Assembly (NCBI GenBank): GCA_009692115.1
Contig: SHZU01000003.1
Span: forward strand, 99,079-163,078
From: Gemmatimonadota bacterium
Lineage (GTDB): Bacteria; Gemmatimonadota; Gemmatimonadetes; Gemmatimonadales; GWC2-71-9
Direction: 5' to 3'
Length of the DNA: 64,000 nucleotides
Shown here: piece after piece, positions 55,946 to 64,000 of the stretch
Position numbering within the stretch: the first letter of the stretch is position 1
How the letters are laid out: the number at the start of each line of letters is the position of its first letter
Position numbers and translations under genes: made by a program
The notes under the pieces: model-generated
Database searches by the model: none
What the model was told of the DNA's origin: nothing
What the model saw: the letters and a program-made list of their open reading frames with translations, nothing else

Positions 55946-57091
55946 ATGCTTGATTGGCATCTCGAATGCTCGAAGTGCGGCGTCACTCGCGGCCCCGAAG
56001 GGCTGCCGAGCGTGTGCGACGCCTGCGGCAAGCCCTGGCTGGTCCGTTACCCCGAGCGGAGGCCCGCGCTGGCCGATCGGGATCATCCGACTGGTGGCCG
56101 CGGGATGTGGCGGTTCCGCGCCCTCTTGCCGGTGGCCGCGGGAGAGACCCCCCTGACGTTGGGGGAGGGAGATACCCCGCTCCTTCGGGTCGATCGGCTC
56201 GAGCGGGACCTCGGGTTTCGGAGCCTCTGGGTCAAGGACGAGGGCACCAATCCAACCGGCTCCTTCAAGGCCCGGGGGCTCTGTGCCGCCCTCCACCGAG
56301 CCACTCTGGCGGGTGCCTCCGCGTTCACCTTGCCGACCGCTGGGAATGCCGGGGTAGCCGCGGCGGCTTACGGGGCCCGGGCCCGCGTGGCGGTTCGGGT
56401 GTACGCACCCCGGACTACCCCGGCTCCGATCTTGACCCAAATCCGCGCGTTCGGTGCCGATCTCCAACTCCTCGACGGGCATATCGGCGATTGCGGCAAG
56501 GCCAGCCGGGCGTTTGCGGCAGAGTCGGGGGCGCTCGATCTCTCGACACTTCGAGAGCCATATCGGATCGAAGGCAAGAAGACGATGGGGCTCGAACTGG
56601 CGGAGCAGTTTGATTGGAAGCTACCCGATGTCATCATTTATCCGACCGGCGGCGGAACCGGCTTGATCGGGATGTGGAAAGTCTTCCAAGAAATGGCCGC
56701 CCTTGGCTGGGTGACTGGAACATTGCCGCGAATGTTCACCGTCCAGTCTGACGGATGCGCGCCGGTCGTTCGGGCCTTCACCACCGGTGCCGACGAATGT
56801 GTTGCCTGGGAAAACCCCTGGACCGTGGCCAGTGGCCTCCGGGTGCCTGGCCCCCTTGGTGATCGCCTGATGCTGGAGGCGCTCCGCCAGAGTGGTGGCG
56901 GGGCGGTTTCGGTCACCGACGAGGAGCTCGGCCGGGAGGCCGCCCGGGGCTCGAGCCGGGAGGGTATCGACTTCTCCCCCGAGGGCGGTGCCGCGCTGGC
57001 CGCCGCGGTCGAGCTCAAAGCCCAAGGCGTCATCCGGGCGGACGATCAGGTGCTGCTTTTCAATACCGGAGCCGGCTGGCTCTATCGGTAG
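55946..57091 (+). CDS. thrC: Threonine synthase
   Basis: A 381-aa PLP enzyme making threonine from O-phosphohomoserine. The N-terminus has a zinc-ribbon-like CSKCG...CDACG, then GEGDTPLLRVDRL and the PLP lysine Lys108 in TGSFKARG; IIYPTGGGTGLIGMWK binds the cofactor phosphate. Some related enzymes are threonine dehydratases or cysteine synthases, but the N-terminal ribbon and GEGDTPL favour threonine synthase. Confidence 0.88.
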   Translation: MLDWHLECSKCGVTRGPEGLPSVCDACGKPWLVRYPERRPALADRDHPTGGRGMWRFRALLPVAAGETPLTLGEGDTPLLRVDRLERDLGFRSLWVKDEGTNPTGSFKARGLCAALHRATLAGASAFTLPTAGNAGVAAAAYGARARVAVRVYAPRTTPAPILTQIRAFGADLQLLDGHIGDCGKASRAFAAESGALDLSTLREPYRIEGKKTMGLELAEQFDWKLPDVIIYPTGGGTGLIGMWKVFQEMAALGWVTGTLPRMFTVQSDGCAPVVRAFTTGADECVAWENPWTVASGLRVPGPLGDRLMLEALRQSGGGAVSVTDEELGREAARGSSREGIDFSPEGGAALAAAVELKAQGVIRADDQVLLFNTGAGWLYR

Positions 57092-57134
57092 GGCGGTTGC
57101 CGAGAGCCCGATCGGGGGCGATATTTGTAAGTCT

Positions 57135-58466
57135 ATGTCGTCTCAACGGTTCGCCCTGATCGACCCGGCCGCTGGCATTAGCGGGGACATGCTGCTCGGC
57201 GCCTTGATCGAACTCGGTGCTTCGCCGGCGTGGCTCCAGGGCCTTCCGGCTCGGCTCGGGGTTACGGGTGTTGGGATCACCATCGACGCCGTCATGCGAT
57301 GCGGGATGCAGTGCACCAAGGTGACCGTGACCGTCAATGGTGCAACCGAGGGGCCTGGAGACGTCATTGATGGGCAGCCAGCGAGCGGGCCTGAGCGCCC
57401 GGCCCATCACCACCACCATCCGCAGCACCCGCATGACGCCGGGCATCATCACGAAGCCGGCCACGACGCCCACCGGCATGTGGGCGAATTGCTCGAGATG
57501 ATTGCCAGGGCGGAATTGTCCCCGGCTACCAAGCAAAGAGCCACCGAGGTTTTCCGGTTGTTGGCAGAGGCTGAGGGCCGGATTCATGGCGTTGCCGCGG
57601 AGTCGGTGGCCTTGCATGAGGTCGGGGCATTCGATGCCTTGGTCGACATCGTTGGCGTGGTCGAGGGGTTTGAGCAACTCGGGATCACCGACATTCGGAC
57701 CCGCCCAGTGGCGCTCGGGAGTGGCTGGGTCCGGGCCGCTCACGGCCTGATGCCGGTGCCAACCCCAGCCACCGCGTTGCTGGTCGAGGGGCTGGCGGTG
57801 GCGCCGGATGGGCCGATTCAAGGCGAGGCCACCACCCCGACCGGCGCAGCCCTCCTCCGGGTCCTCGCCACGCCGGCGGCGCTCGGCGAATGGTCGACCG
57901 TCAAGACCGGTTGGGGGGCTGGGAGTCGAGACCCAGCGGGCTACGCCAACACGCTCCGAATCGTGATCGGAGAACCCGCCGATCGAGGGGCGGAAGATGT
58001 CGTGGTCATCGCCACTGACCTCGATGACCTGAGTCCCGAGTACCTCGAGCCACTCCGCAGCGCGCTGGTCGCGGCCGGGGCGATGGATGTCCAGACCTGG
58101 CCGATCCAGATGAAGAAGGGCCGCACCGGGTTTCGGGTGGAGGCGCTTACCCCGTCGGATCTGGTTGGCTCGGTTACGGGCGCGTTCTTTACCCACAGCC
58201 CGACGGCCGGAGTTCGCCGATGGACGGCGGCTCGTTCGACGCTCCGCCGGGATCATTGGGTGCTCCAAACCGGCGACGGCGAGCAGTTTCGGATCAAGAC
58301 CATTCACGGGCCTGCCGGGGCCCAGCTTAAGCCGGAGTTCGACGACGTGGTTGCCGCGGCCGAACGGTCCGGACAACCGGCGTATCAGGTGTTCCGCAGA
58401 GTTCAAGCACAGGCCCTCCGGGCGGAGGAGTCTGCATTCGCCCCCACGAAGGAGTCACAACCATGA
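57135..58466 (+). CDS. larC: Nickel-pincer cofactor biosynthesis protein LarC
   Basis: A 443-aa protein. The start RFALIDPAAGISGDMLLGALIELG is the LarC signature, and PVALGSGWVRAAHGLMPVPTPATALL and the VVIATDLDDLSPEYLEPL stretch are typical. A His-rich segment of about 25 residues (about 91-115) probably binds nickel. LarC inserts Ni into the pyridinium cofactor of lactate racemase-type enzymes using CTP. It is one ORF here, not split by frameshift as in Lactobacillus. larA, larB and larE are absent from the window. Confidence 0.93.
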   Translation: MSSQRFALIDPAAGISGDMLLGALIELGASPAWLQGLPARLGVTGVGITIDAVMRCGMQCTKVTVTVNGATEGPGDVIDGQPASGPERPAHHHHHPQHPHDAGHHHEAGHDAHRHVGELLEMIARAELSPATKQRATEVFRLLAEAEGRIHGVAAESVALHEVGAFDALVDIVGVVEGFEQLGITDIRTRPVALGSGWVRAAHGLMPVPTPATALLVEGLAVAPDGPIQGEATTPTGAALLRVLATPAALGEWSTVKTGWGAGSRDPAGYANTLRIVIGEPADRGAEDVVVIATDLDDLSPEYLEPLRSALVAAGAMDVQTWPIQMKKGRTGFRVEALTPSDLVGSVTGAFFTHSPTAGVRRWTAARSTLRRDHWVLQTGDGEQFRIKTIHGPAGAQLKPEFDDVVAAAERSGQPAYQVFRRVQAQALRAEESAFAPTKESQP

Positions 58467-59878
58467 AGCGCATTTGGTCTGGGGTACTCGCGACCGCCAT
58501 CGCGGGCACGGCGTACGCCCAGGGGCCGGTGTTGCAGCCCAAGCTCGCCGAACTGCAGGCTGCCAAGTTTTCGGTACCCCTCTGCCCGCTCAAGGCCCAG
58601 GGCAGTGTGCAAAAAGGCCTCGATGCCCTTCGCAAGGCCTACGATCCCAAGGCCGACCGAGCCGCCAAGCTCGCCGAGGCCAAGGATCTGATTCTTCAAG
58701 GCATCGCCAAGGAAGCTCAGGGCATCTCGGCGGCGGCTTGGTATTACCTCGCCCGCGTCTATCTGATGCAGGGCGACGTTGGCGGGGTCGACTCCACGCT
58801 GCGGAAGGCGCAGGAACTCCAACCCCAGTGCGAAATCGACATCGACCAGATTCGCCAGAACAACTGGGCCCAGTTGGCCAACGCCGGTCTCGAGATTCAA
58901 AAAGCCGGCAACATCGACGGTGCGATCGTCCTCTTCCGCGACGCCGACCGGCTCTTTTCGGGGATGCCCCATGTCGCGTCGAACCTCGGCGTGCTGTTTG
59001 CCAATGCCGGGAAAGACGACAGCGCGGTCGTCTACTTCGCCAAGGCCATGAAGATCGCGGCGGCCGGTGACACCTCGATGATTGGCGACCGGAATTCCAA
59101 CGGGCTCAACCTGGCGCTGATGTATCAGCGACTGGACCGGCACACAGAAGCGGTGCCGGTCCTGCGGCAGTACTTGGAGTGGGAACCGAACAACATGGAT
59201 GCGCGGAAGGCCCTGTCGCAGTCGTTGCGAGCCGCCGGGATGGCGGCCAGCGCCGATTCGCTCGAGAATGCCATGGTCGAGGAGATGTCGAAGCAGAATC
59301 TCGACTCGCTCGACACCCAGGACATTCTGGCCATTGGTGTTGCCGCGTTCAACGCGGAACGGTATGCCGATGCTGCGACCGCCTTCGATAAGGCCGTCTC
59401 CCGCAACCCGTACAGCCGGGATGCCGTCTACAACCTTGCCAACGCGTATCTGGCCCTCAAGGACCACGAGAACCTGGTCAAGACGGCCACGAAATTGATC
59501 GAGCTCGAGCCGATGAACGAGGACGTCTACCGGCTCCAGGGGCAGGGCTACAAAGGCTTGAAGAAGGACGCCGACGTCCTGAAAGCCGCCGAGAAATTGG
59601 TTGGCCTCCAAGTCACGATCGAGATGACCGGCTTCCAGCTCGGCCGCTCGAACGTCAAGCTCGAGGGCACCGCCACCGGGCGGGCGCCGACGGATGCCCA
59701 AGGGAAGACCATCAAGCCGGATTCCGTCTCCCTCGTCGTCGAGTTCGTCACCAGTGCCGGGACCGTGGTGGATACCAAGAACGTCGTCCTGCCGATTCTT
59801 CCGGCCGGGACCGTCCACAAGATCAGCGTCGATGCCAAGGGCGCTGATATTGCCGGCTGGCGGTATCGCAGCAAGTAG
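58463..59878 (+). CDS. Secreted tetratricopeptide-repeat protein
   Basis: A 471-aa protein with a signal peptide (MKRIWSGVLATAIAGTAYAQ). Helical repeats fill residues about 40-375 (for example AAWYYLARVYLMQGDVGG and DAVYNLANAYLALKDHENL). A C-terminal beta domain (about 385-470) resembles an Ig-like FxLYD fold. It is periplasmic or surface-exposed, with partner unknown. The ATG overlaps larC. Confidence 0.8.
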   Translation: MKRIWSGVLATAIAGTAYAQGPVLQPKLAELQAAKFSVPLCPLKAQGSVQKGLDALRKAYDPKADRAAKLAEAKDLILQGIAKEAQGISAAAWYYLARVYLMQGDVGGVDSTLRKAQELQPQCEIDIDQIRQNNWAQLANAGLEIQKAGNIDGAIVLFRDADRLFSGMPHVASNLGVLFANAGKDDSAVVYFAKAMKIAAAGDTSMIGDRNSNGLNLALMYQRLDRHTEAVPVLRQYLEWEPNNMDARKALSQSLRAAGMAASADSLENAMVEEMSKQNLDSLDTQDILAIGVAAFNAERYADAATAFDKAVSRNPYSRDAVYNLANAYLALKDHENLVKTATKLIELEPMNEDVYRLQGQGYKGLKKDADVLKAAEKLVGLQVTIEMTGFQLGRSNVKLEGTATGRAPTDAQGKTIKPDSVSLVVEFVTSAGTVVDTKNVVLPILPAGTVHKISVDAKGADIAGWRYRSK

Positions 59879-59894
59879 GGCACTTGCATGGCCC

Positions 59895-59922
59895 GGATGG
59901 CGGAACCATTATTCCGCCATCC
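59895..59922 (+). terminator. Hairpin after the TPR gene
   Basis: A perfect 11-bp inverted repeat (59895-59905 with 59912-59922) with loop ccatta, four bases before the tRNA acceptor stem. It lacks a T-run, so it may end the TPR mRNA weakly or mark the 5' processing region of the tRNA. Confidence 0.5.
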
Positions 59923-59925
59923 TAT

Positions 59926-59998
<73 letters not shown>

Positions 59999-60008
59999 CT
60001 CAAGCGAA

Positions 60009-60040
60009 CAACGGCCGTCGCATCTATGCGGCGGCCGTTG
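60009..60040 (+). terminator. Hairpin after tRNA-Gly
   Basis: A 14-bp stem with one wobble pair (60009-60022 with 60027-60040) and loop TCTA lies ten bases past the tRNA and before sbtA. It is a likely terminator for the tRNA transcript, though no T-run follows. Confidence 0.5.
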
Positions 60041-60076
60041 GTGTATCCACCTTCCGTTCGTGAGGCCCCAGCCGGA

Positions 60077-61063
60077 ATGAACGGTACCTCGACCGCCGAT
60101 CTGTTGGCCGCCAATCTGCTGTCTCCCTTCGTCCTGGCCTTCACCCTCGGCGTGGTCGCAAAGCGGCTCGGGAGTAACCTCTCCCTGTCGAAGGACGTCT
60201 ATGACGGGCTTTCGACTTATTTGCTCTTGGCGATCGGCCTCAAGGGTGGGGCCCGAATCGCCCAGGCACCGGTGGACCAACTCCTGGCCCCAACGGGCGC
60301 GGCCCTCGCCCTCGGGCTGATAACCCCCGTGGTGGCTTTCGCGGTTCTTCGGCTGGCGGGCCGTCTGTCGCGGGTGGACGCCGGCGCGATTGCCGCCCAC
60401 TATGGTTCGGTGTCGGCGGTCACGTTTATCGCCGCGCAAAGCCTGGTTGAGCAGCGGGGCGATGTCACCGAGCCGTTTCTTCCGGCTCTATTGGCCATCA
60501 TGGAGGTGCCCGGTTTGGTGGTTGGGCTGGCCCTCGGGATTACGGGCCCCGGTCGGGGCGATCGACCCCTTCGCCAGGTGTTCCACGAGATCGTCCTCGG
60601 CAAAACCCTGGTGCTGCTGCTCGGCGGCTTGGTGATCGGCGCGGCAGTGGGGGTCGAACGCTTGGCACCGGTGCAGCCGTTTTTTGAAGGACTCTTCCCT
60701 GGTGCGCTGACGCTGTTCCTGCTGGAACTCGGGGTCGTGGCCGGTGCCCGGCTCGGCGACCTCAGACGGATCGGGCCGTTCCTGCTCGGGTTCGGCACCG
60801 TTGTTCCGATAGTCCATGGCGTACTCGGCGTGCTGTTGGGCAGCTGGGCGGGCCTGTCGGTCGGCGGCGCCACGGTACTTGGAGCCATGGCAGCGAGCGC
60901 CTCCTATATCGCGGCACCCCCGGCGGTTCGACTTGCCCTGCCGGATGCCAACCCGACGTACTATCTCACGGCGGCCTTGGCGATCACGTTCCCGTTCAAC
61001 CTGATCGCCGGGATTCCGCTCTACTATTGGACCGCGTTGTGGGTTGCGGAAAGGATGACCTGA
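60077..61063 (+). CDS. sbtA: Sodium-dependent bicarbonate transporter family protein SbtA
   Basis: A 328-aa inner-membrane protein with about ten helices. The N-terminal half has LLLAIGLKGGARIA and IAAHYGSVSAVTFIAAQ, the SbtA substrate-site motif; the second half mirrors it (VLGAMAASASYIAAPPAVRLALP). Cyanobacterial SbtA imports bicarbonate with Na+. It is followed two bases later by an SbtB-like PII protein that would gate it. Confidence 0.92.
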   Translation: MNGTSTADLLAANLLSPFVLAFTLGVVAKRLGSNLSLSKDVYDGLSTYLLLAIGLKGGARIAQAPVDQLLAPTGAALALGLITPVVAFAVLRLAGRLSRVDAGAIAAHYGSVSAVTFIAAQSLVEQRGDVTEPFLPALLAIMEVPGLVVGLALGITGPGRGDRPLRQVFHEIVLGKTLVLLLGGLVIGAAVGVERLAPVQPFFEGLFPGALTLFLLELGVVAGARLGDLRRIGPFLLGFGTVVPIVHGVLGVLLGSWAGLSVGGATVLGAMAASASYIAAPPAVRLALPDANPTYYLTAALAITFPFNLIAGIPLYYWTALWVAERMT

Positions 61064-61065
61064 CG

Positions 61066-61380
61066 ATGGCAACCACGTCCCTCAAGTTGGTGACGATCGT
61101 GGCCGAGCCGGTTCTGGAGTCGCAACTCGTCAAGGATCTCCGTCACCTCGGGGCCACAGGCTGGACCATCGTCGAAGGCCGGGGCGAAGGGTCCCGCGGC
61201 ATGCGGGCCAGCGATCTGCCGGGGACCAACGTCCGAGTCGAAACGATCGTGACGGATGAGGTGGCTGACCGGATCATCAGCCACGTTGCGGATCGGTACT
61301 TTCCCCATTACGCGGTCATCGCCTACGTCACCGACGCCGCGGTCGTCAGGGGTGAGAAATACGCCCGGCGGGCGCGTTAG
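61066..61380 (+). CDS. sbtB: PII-like regulator SbtB
   Basis: A 104-aa protein with a PII-type ferredoxin-like fold (KLVTIVAEPVLESQLVKDLRHLGATGWT, then a short T-loop GRGEGSRGMRA and VRVETIVTDEVADRIISHV). SbtB binds adenyl nucleotides and inhibits SbtA. The C-terminal CGPEGC disulfide of cyanobacterial SbtB is absent. Its TAG overlaps the stop of the convergent terC piece, with no terminator between them. Confidence 0.9.
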   Translation: MATTSLKLVTIVAEPVLESQLVKDLRHLGATGWTIVEGRGEGSRGMRASDLPGTNVRVETIVTDEVADRIISHVADRYFPHYAVIAYVTDAAVVRGEKYARRAR

Positions 61381-62133
61381 TTCCCGGGCCCCGGTACCGA
61401 CTCCCCGACCGCACCGCGGGTCTTGACCAGGGAAGCGACAATCGACGCGGTGATCGTGCTCAGCACGACCGCCAACGAGAGGGCGGTCGGGATCTTGTAG
61501 ATGTCAATCAGGATCATCTTGATTCCAACGAACAGCAGGACCGCCGCCAGTCCGTATTTGAGGTACACGAATCGGTGCACCACGCCCGCCAGCAGGAAGT
61601 ACATCGACCGCAAGCCGAGGATCGCGAACACGTTGCAGGTATAGACCAGGAACGGTTCCTTGGTGACGGCAAAGATCGCCGGGATCGAGTCGATCGCGAA
61701 CCCCAGATCGGTCAGCTCGACCATGACGAGGACCAAGAAGAGCGGCGTTGCCAACCACTTGCCACCCTCCTTGATCCAGAAACTTTGGCCGTGGTACCGA
61801 TCGGTCAAGGGCAAGACGCGGCGCATCCACCGGAGAACGGGGTTGTTCTCAGGCGAGTGCGATTCCTGCCGCATCATCATCTTGATCCCGGTAAGGATCA
61901 GGATCGCGCCAAAGAGGTACAAGATCCAATGGAATTGTTCGAGGACGTAGGCACCCACCCCGATGAAGACACCCCGCATCAGCAAGGCGCCCAGGATGCC
62001 CCAGAATAGCACCCGGTGCTGGTATTGGCGGGGCACCGCGAAGTAGCTGAACAGGATTACGAATACGAAGATGTTGTCGATCGAGAGGGACTTCTCGATC
62101 AAGTAGCCGGTCAGGAACTCCAGGGCCGGTCCC
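61377..62133 (-). pseudogene. TerC-family membrane protein, 5'-truncated
   Basis: The minus-strand frame encodes the C-terminal two thirds of a TerC-family integral membrane protein: GPALEFLTGYLIEKSLSIDN (homology starting at 62133), then YLFGAILILTGIKMMM, ELTDLGFAIDSIPAIFAVT and a C-terminal LLFVGIKMILI. Full members have about 300-330 aa; about 70 N-terminal residues and two helices are missing, replaced by sequence reading as nhaR on the other strand. A TTG at 62102 could start a 241-aa remnant. TerC proteins are linked to tellurite resistance and metal export. Confidence 0.8.
62116..62133. other. Breakpoint joining terC and nhaR pieces head-to-head
   Basis: On the minus strand these bases encode GPALEF of TerC; on the plus strand, LysR-type NhaR homology begins at about 62129 (VPDALPKLLVHRLL). 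The two homologies meet within a few bases with no start codon or intergenic space for either gene. Confidence 0.65.
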
Positions 62134-62692
62134 TGACGCCCTGCCGAAACTCCTGGTGCACCGCCTCCTCCGGCCGGCGTTCGACCAAGCGCCTGGGGTC
62201 CGGATGATCGTCCACGAAGACAAGTTAGGGTGGTTGCTCGCCGACGCGCCGGCCCCCGCGAGCCTCCACGTCCGGACCTACAGCCACTTGGTCGTCGAAA
62301 GCGGGGTCAGCTTCTTCGCGGTCCCAGAGAGGGCGGCGGCCCTCAAGCGCAGGTTTCCGCCGAGCCTGCATGGTGCGCCGATGCTGCTGCCGACCGGCAA
62401 TACCTCGCTTCGTCGGGGGCTCGACGCTTGGTTTGCGGCGCAGGAGATCGTCCCGGTGGTGGTCGCGGAAATCGACGATAGCGCCGTCCTCAAGATCTTC
62501 GGTGTGGAGGGGCTCGGGGCCTTCGCCGCCCCCACGCTGGTCGATCAGGATGTGACCAGGCGGTCCGGGGTCCGCCGTTTCGGCGGCACCGAGGCGGTCC
62601 GAGAGAGTGTCTACGCCATCACTGTGGAGCGGCAGATTACCAACCCGGCGGTCCGGGCCATTACCCAACTCGGAGCCGGGAAGAAGCCTTAG
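62129..62692 (+). pseudogene. nhaR: LysR-family NhaR-like regulator, 5'-truncated
   Basis: The plus frame encodes the effector-binding domain of an NhaR-type LysR regulator: VPDALPKLLVHRLLRPAF, ESGVSFFAVPE, GAPMLLPTGNTSLRRGLDAWF and ESVYAITVERQITNPAV. The winged-helix DNA-binding domain and about 100 N-terminal residues are missing. Between EDKLGWLLA and DAPAP about 12 residues expected from the family (AELAVHRLDVVL-like) are also absent. Translation could start at GTG 62156 or ATG 62204. A truncated, probably non-functional copy; no nhaA is adjacent. Confidence 0.75.
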
Positions 62693-62793
62693 AAATGAGG
62701 TGAGATGCAGTGGGTTAAGTCTTGATAAAACAAGCCACTAGGGCCATCTTTATCCCCGGTTGATTTGGTGTTTTCCTGAGATGGGGCTCTCTT
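62693..62793 (+). promoter_or_regulatory. AT-rich leader of the DUF512 gene
   Basis: This 101-bp gap is AT-richer than its surroundings and holds TTGATA followed about 18 bases later by ATCTTT, a weak promoter candidate. No hairpin with a T-run was seen. Confidence 0.3.
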
Positions 62794-64000
62794 GTGATTC
62801 GTGTGGCGACGGTGGTGGAGGGCTCGATTGCCGATCAGCTCGGGCTCGTGACCGGGTCGGAGTTGGTGAGCGTGAACGGCAACGAGCTCGAGGACTTCCT
62901 GGACTGGGAGTACCATACGGCTGACGAGGAGTTCCTGCTCCACATCCGGCAGCCGGACGGCGAGGAGATCGAGTTCGAGGTGGAACGTGATCTCGACGAC
63001 CCGATCGGCCTGACGCTCGAGCCACCCCGGATCCGCCGGTGTGCCAACCGCTGCGACTTCTGCTTTGTCGACGGGAACCCCGCGGGGCTCCGCGAGGCCC
63101 TCTACATTCGGGACGACGATTACCGGCTGTCCTTCCGGTATGGCAACTTCGCGACCTTGACGAACCTGAAGCCGAAGGACGTCGAGCGGATCATCGCGTA
63201 CCGGCTGTCGCCCCTTTATGTCTCGGTCCACGCCACGGAACTGGTGGCGCGCCGATACCTGCTTCGGAACCCGACCGCCCCCGACATCATCCCTCAACTC
63301 CGCCAGTTTGCCGATCACGGGATTCAGTTCCACACCCAGATCGTGATGTCGCCCGGGGTGAACGACGGCCCGGTGCTCGATCGGTCGCTCCGGGATCTGT
63401 ACGAGTTCGGGCCCGAAGTGCTGAGTGTCTCGGTGGTGCCGGTCGGGTTGACGGAGTTCAGCAAACACAGCCTCTGTCGCGAGCCGACCGTGGCGGAGTG
63501 CCGGGACGCCGTGGCGATGGTGGAACGGTGGGGTCGGCGCGCCCAAACCGAACGGGGCATGACCTGGGTTCATGGGGCCGACGAGCTGTATTTGCGGGCT
63601 GAGCTGGATCTCCCGCCGGCATCTTTTTATGGGGCCTTCGAGCAAGTGGAGAACGGCGTTGGTGCGGTCCGGTTTCTCCAGCAGGAGATCGCCGAATCCG
63701 CCCCGGCGTTTGCCCAGTGGAAGGGAAAGCGGGTCGGGGTCCTGACCGGGATCTCGATGGGGGCGCTGATGCCCCAGGTGCTCGAACCGCTGACCCGCGT
63801 CTCGGGGGCAACCATCGATCTGATCCCGATCGAAAACACCCTGTTCGGCCCCCGGGTCACCACCGCGGGTCTCTTGCCCGGGCGGGATTTTCTGGCGGCC
63901 CTCCAGCGTCGGCCGGGGCTCGATCTGGCGCTGCTCCCGGGCGAGGCCTTGAATGATGATCAGCTGTTCATTGACAACATGCCGTTGACCGAGCTGGTGG
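62794..64000 (+). CDS. DUF512 radical-SAM protein with PDZ domain, 5' part
   Basis: An open frame from GTG 62794 to the window edge (402 codons). Residues about 1-70 form a PDZ-like domain (VVEGSIADQLGLVTGSELVSVNG). The radical-SAM cluster is C-x3-C-x2-C in CANRCDFCFVDG, followed by LREALYIRDDDYRLSFRYGNFATLTNL, diagnostic of the DUF512 family, and PLYVSVHAT. The C-terminal DUF512 part runs beyond the window. The function of the family is unknown; it is often near der or fused to other radical-SAM parts. Confidence 0.92.
   Translation, partial: MIRVATVVEGSIADQLGLVTGSELVSVNGNELEDFLDWEYHTADEEFLLHIRQPDGEEIEFEVERDLDDPIGLTLEPPRIRRCANRCDFCFVDGNPAGLREALYIRDDDYRLSFRYGNFATLTNLKPKDVERIIAYRLSPLYVSVHATELVARRYLLRNPTAPDIIPQLRQFADHGIQFHTQIVMSPGVNDGPVLDRSLRDLYEFGPEVLSVSVVPVGLTEFSKHSLCREPTVAECRDAVAMVERWGRRAQTERGMTWVHGADELYLRAELDLPPASFYGAFEQVENGVGAVRFLQQEIAESAPAFAQWKGKRVGVLTGISMGALMPQVLEPLTRVSGATIDLIPIENTLFGPRVTTAGLLPGRDFLAALQRRPGLDLALLPGEALNDDQLFIDNMPLTELV

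Noticed and set aside
57400-57480. cac/cat-rich stretch as a microsatellite
   Set aside because: It is in frame and encodes the His-rich metal-binding segment of LarC.
57060-58406. 448-codon antisense frame opposite larC
   Set aside because: A shadow of the larC frame with no recognisable domain.

Overview
The window is 64 kb of GC-rich bacterial chromosome, almost entirely coding, with nearly all genes on the + strand. The gene content points to a diderm bacterium of the Gemmatimonadota or a close relative. The evidence is a SusD/RagB-type protein and a TonB-dependent receptor, an LpxC-FabZ fusion, a full lipid A pathway with BamA and Skp, a bacillithiol gene (bshC), and a McsA-McsB-ClpC module of the kind best known from Firmicutes. 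This placement is inferred from gene content only.

Layout. 1-6.2 kb: 3' end of a SusD-like gene, a minus-strand aldo/keto reductase pair, leucyl aminopeptidase, a lipoprotein and a TonB-dependent receptor. 6.3-16 kb: yicC, gmk, rpoZ, coaBC, uracil-DNA glycosylase, dnaB, radA, ispD, a Sua5/YrdC gene, a low-molecular-weight phosphatase, aroE and comF, mostly overlapping. 16-21 kb: gap-pgk-tpiA, secG, carA and an HU gene. 21-23.3 kb: molybdopterin genes moaD-moaE-moaA, then trmL. 23.3-25.1 kb: a poorly coding stretch with gene remnants around a minus-strand beta-barrel gene. 25-29.6 kb: era, a Trm112-like protein, a Clp N-domain/cation-antiporter fusion, a degenerate GGDEF protein and a zinc-ribbon gene broken by an in-frame TGA. 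29.6-48.2 kb: a continuous block from prfB (with the RF2 +1 frameshift) through lysS, lolC, lolD, mcsA, mcsB, clpC, bamA, skp and the lipid A genes lpxD to lpxK. 48.2-59.9 kb: glutamate dehydrogenase, rlmH, a methyltransferase, bshC, murJ, uvrC, threonine synthase, larC and a TPR protein. 59.9-64 kb: tRNA-Gly(CCC), sbtA-sbtB, a head-to-head junction of truncated terC and nhaR pieces, and the start of a DUF512 radical-SAM gene that runs off the window.

How the genes work together. Most of the window is core housekeeping: replication and repair, central glycolysis, cofactor synthesis and envelope biogenesis. The 29.6-48.2 kb block joins translation termination, lysyl-tRNA charging, lipoprotein export, arginine-phosphate protein quality control, outer-membrane protein assembly and lipid A synthesis in one likely transcription unit, with six consecutive 4-base start/stop overlaps from prfB to clpC.

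Most worth a second look: (1) the protein at 26120-27805, which joins a ClpC-type N-terminal domain, keeping one of the two phosphoarginine-pocket GTEH motifs, to a Ca2+/H+-type antiporter, in a genome region that also encodes McsB and ClpC; (2) the in-frame TGA replacing a zinc-ribbon cysteine at 28919; (3) the terC/nhaR breakpoint at about 62130; (4) enrichment of the octamer CGTTAGGC, which accounts for about half of the rare TTA codons; (5) the carA start codon sitting in the loop of a perfect 9-bp hairpin. No CRISPR array, insertion sequence, prophage or rRNA gene was seen.
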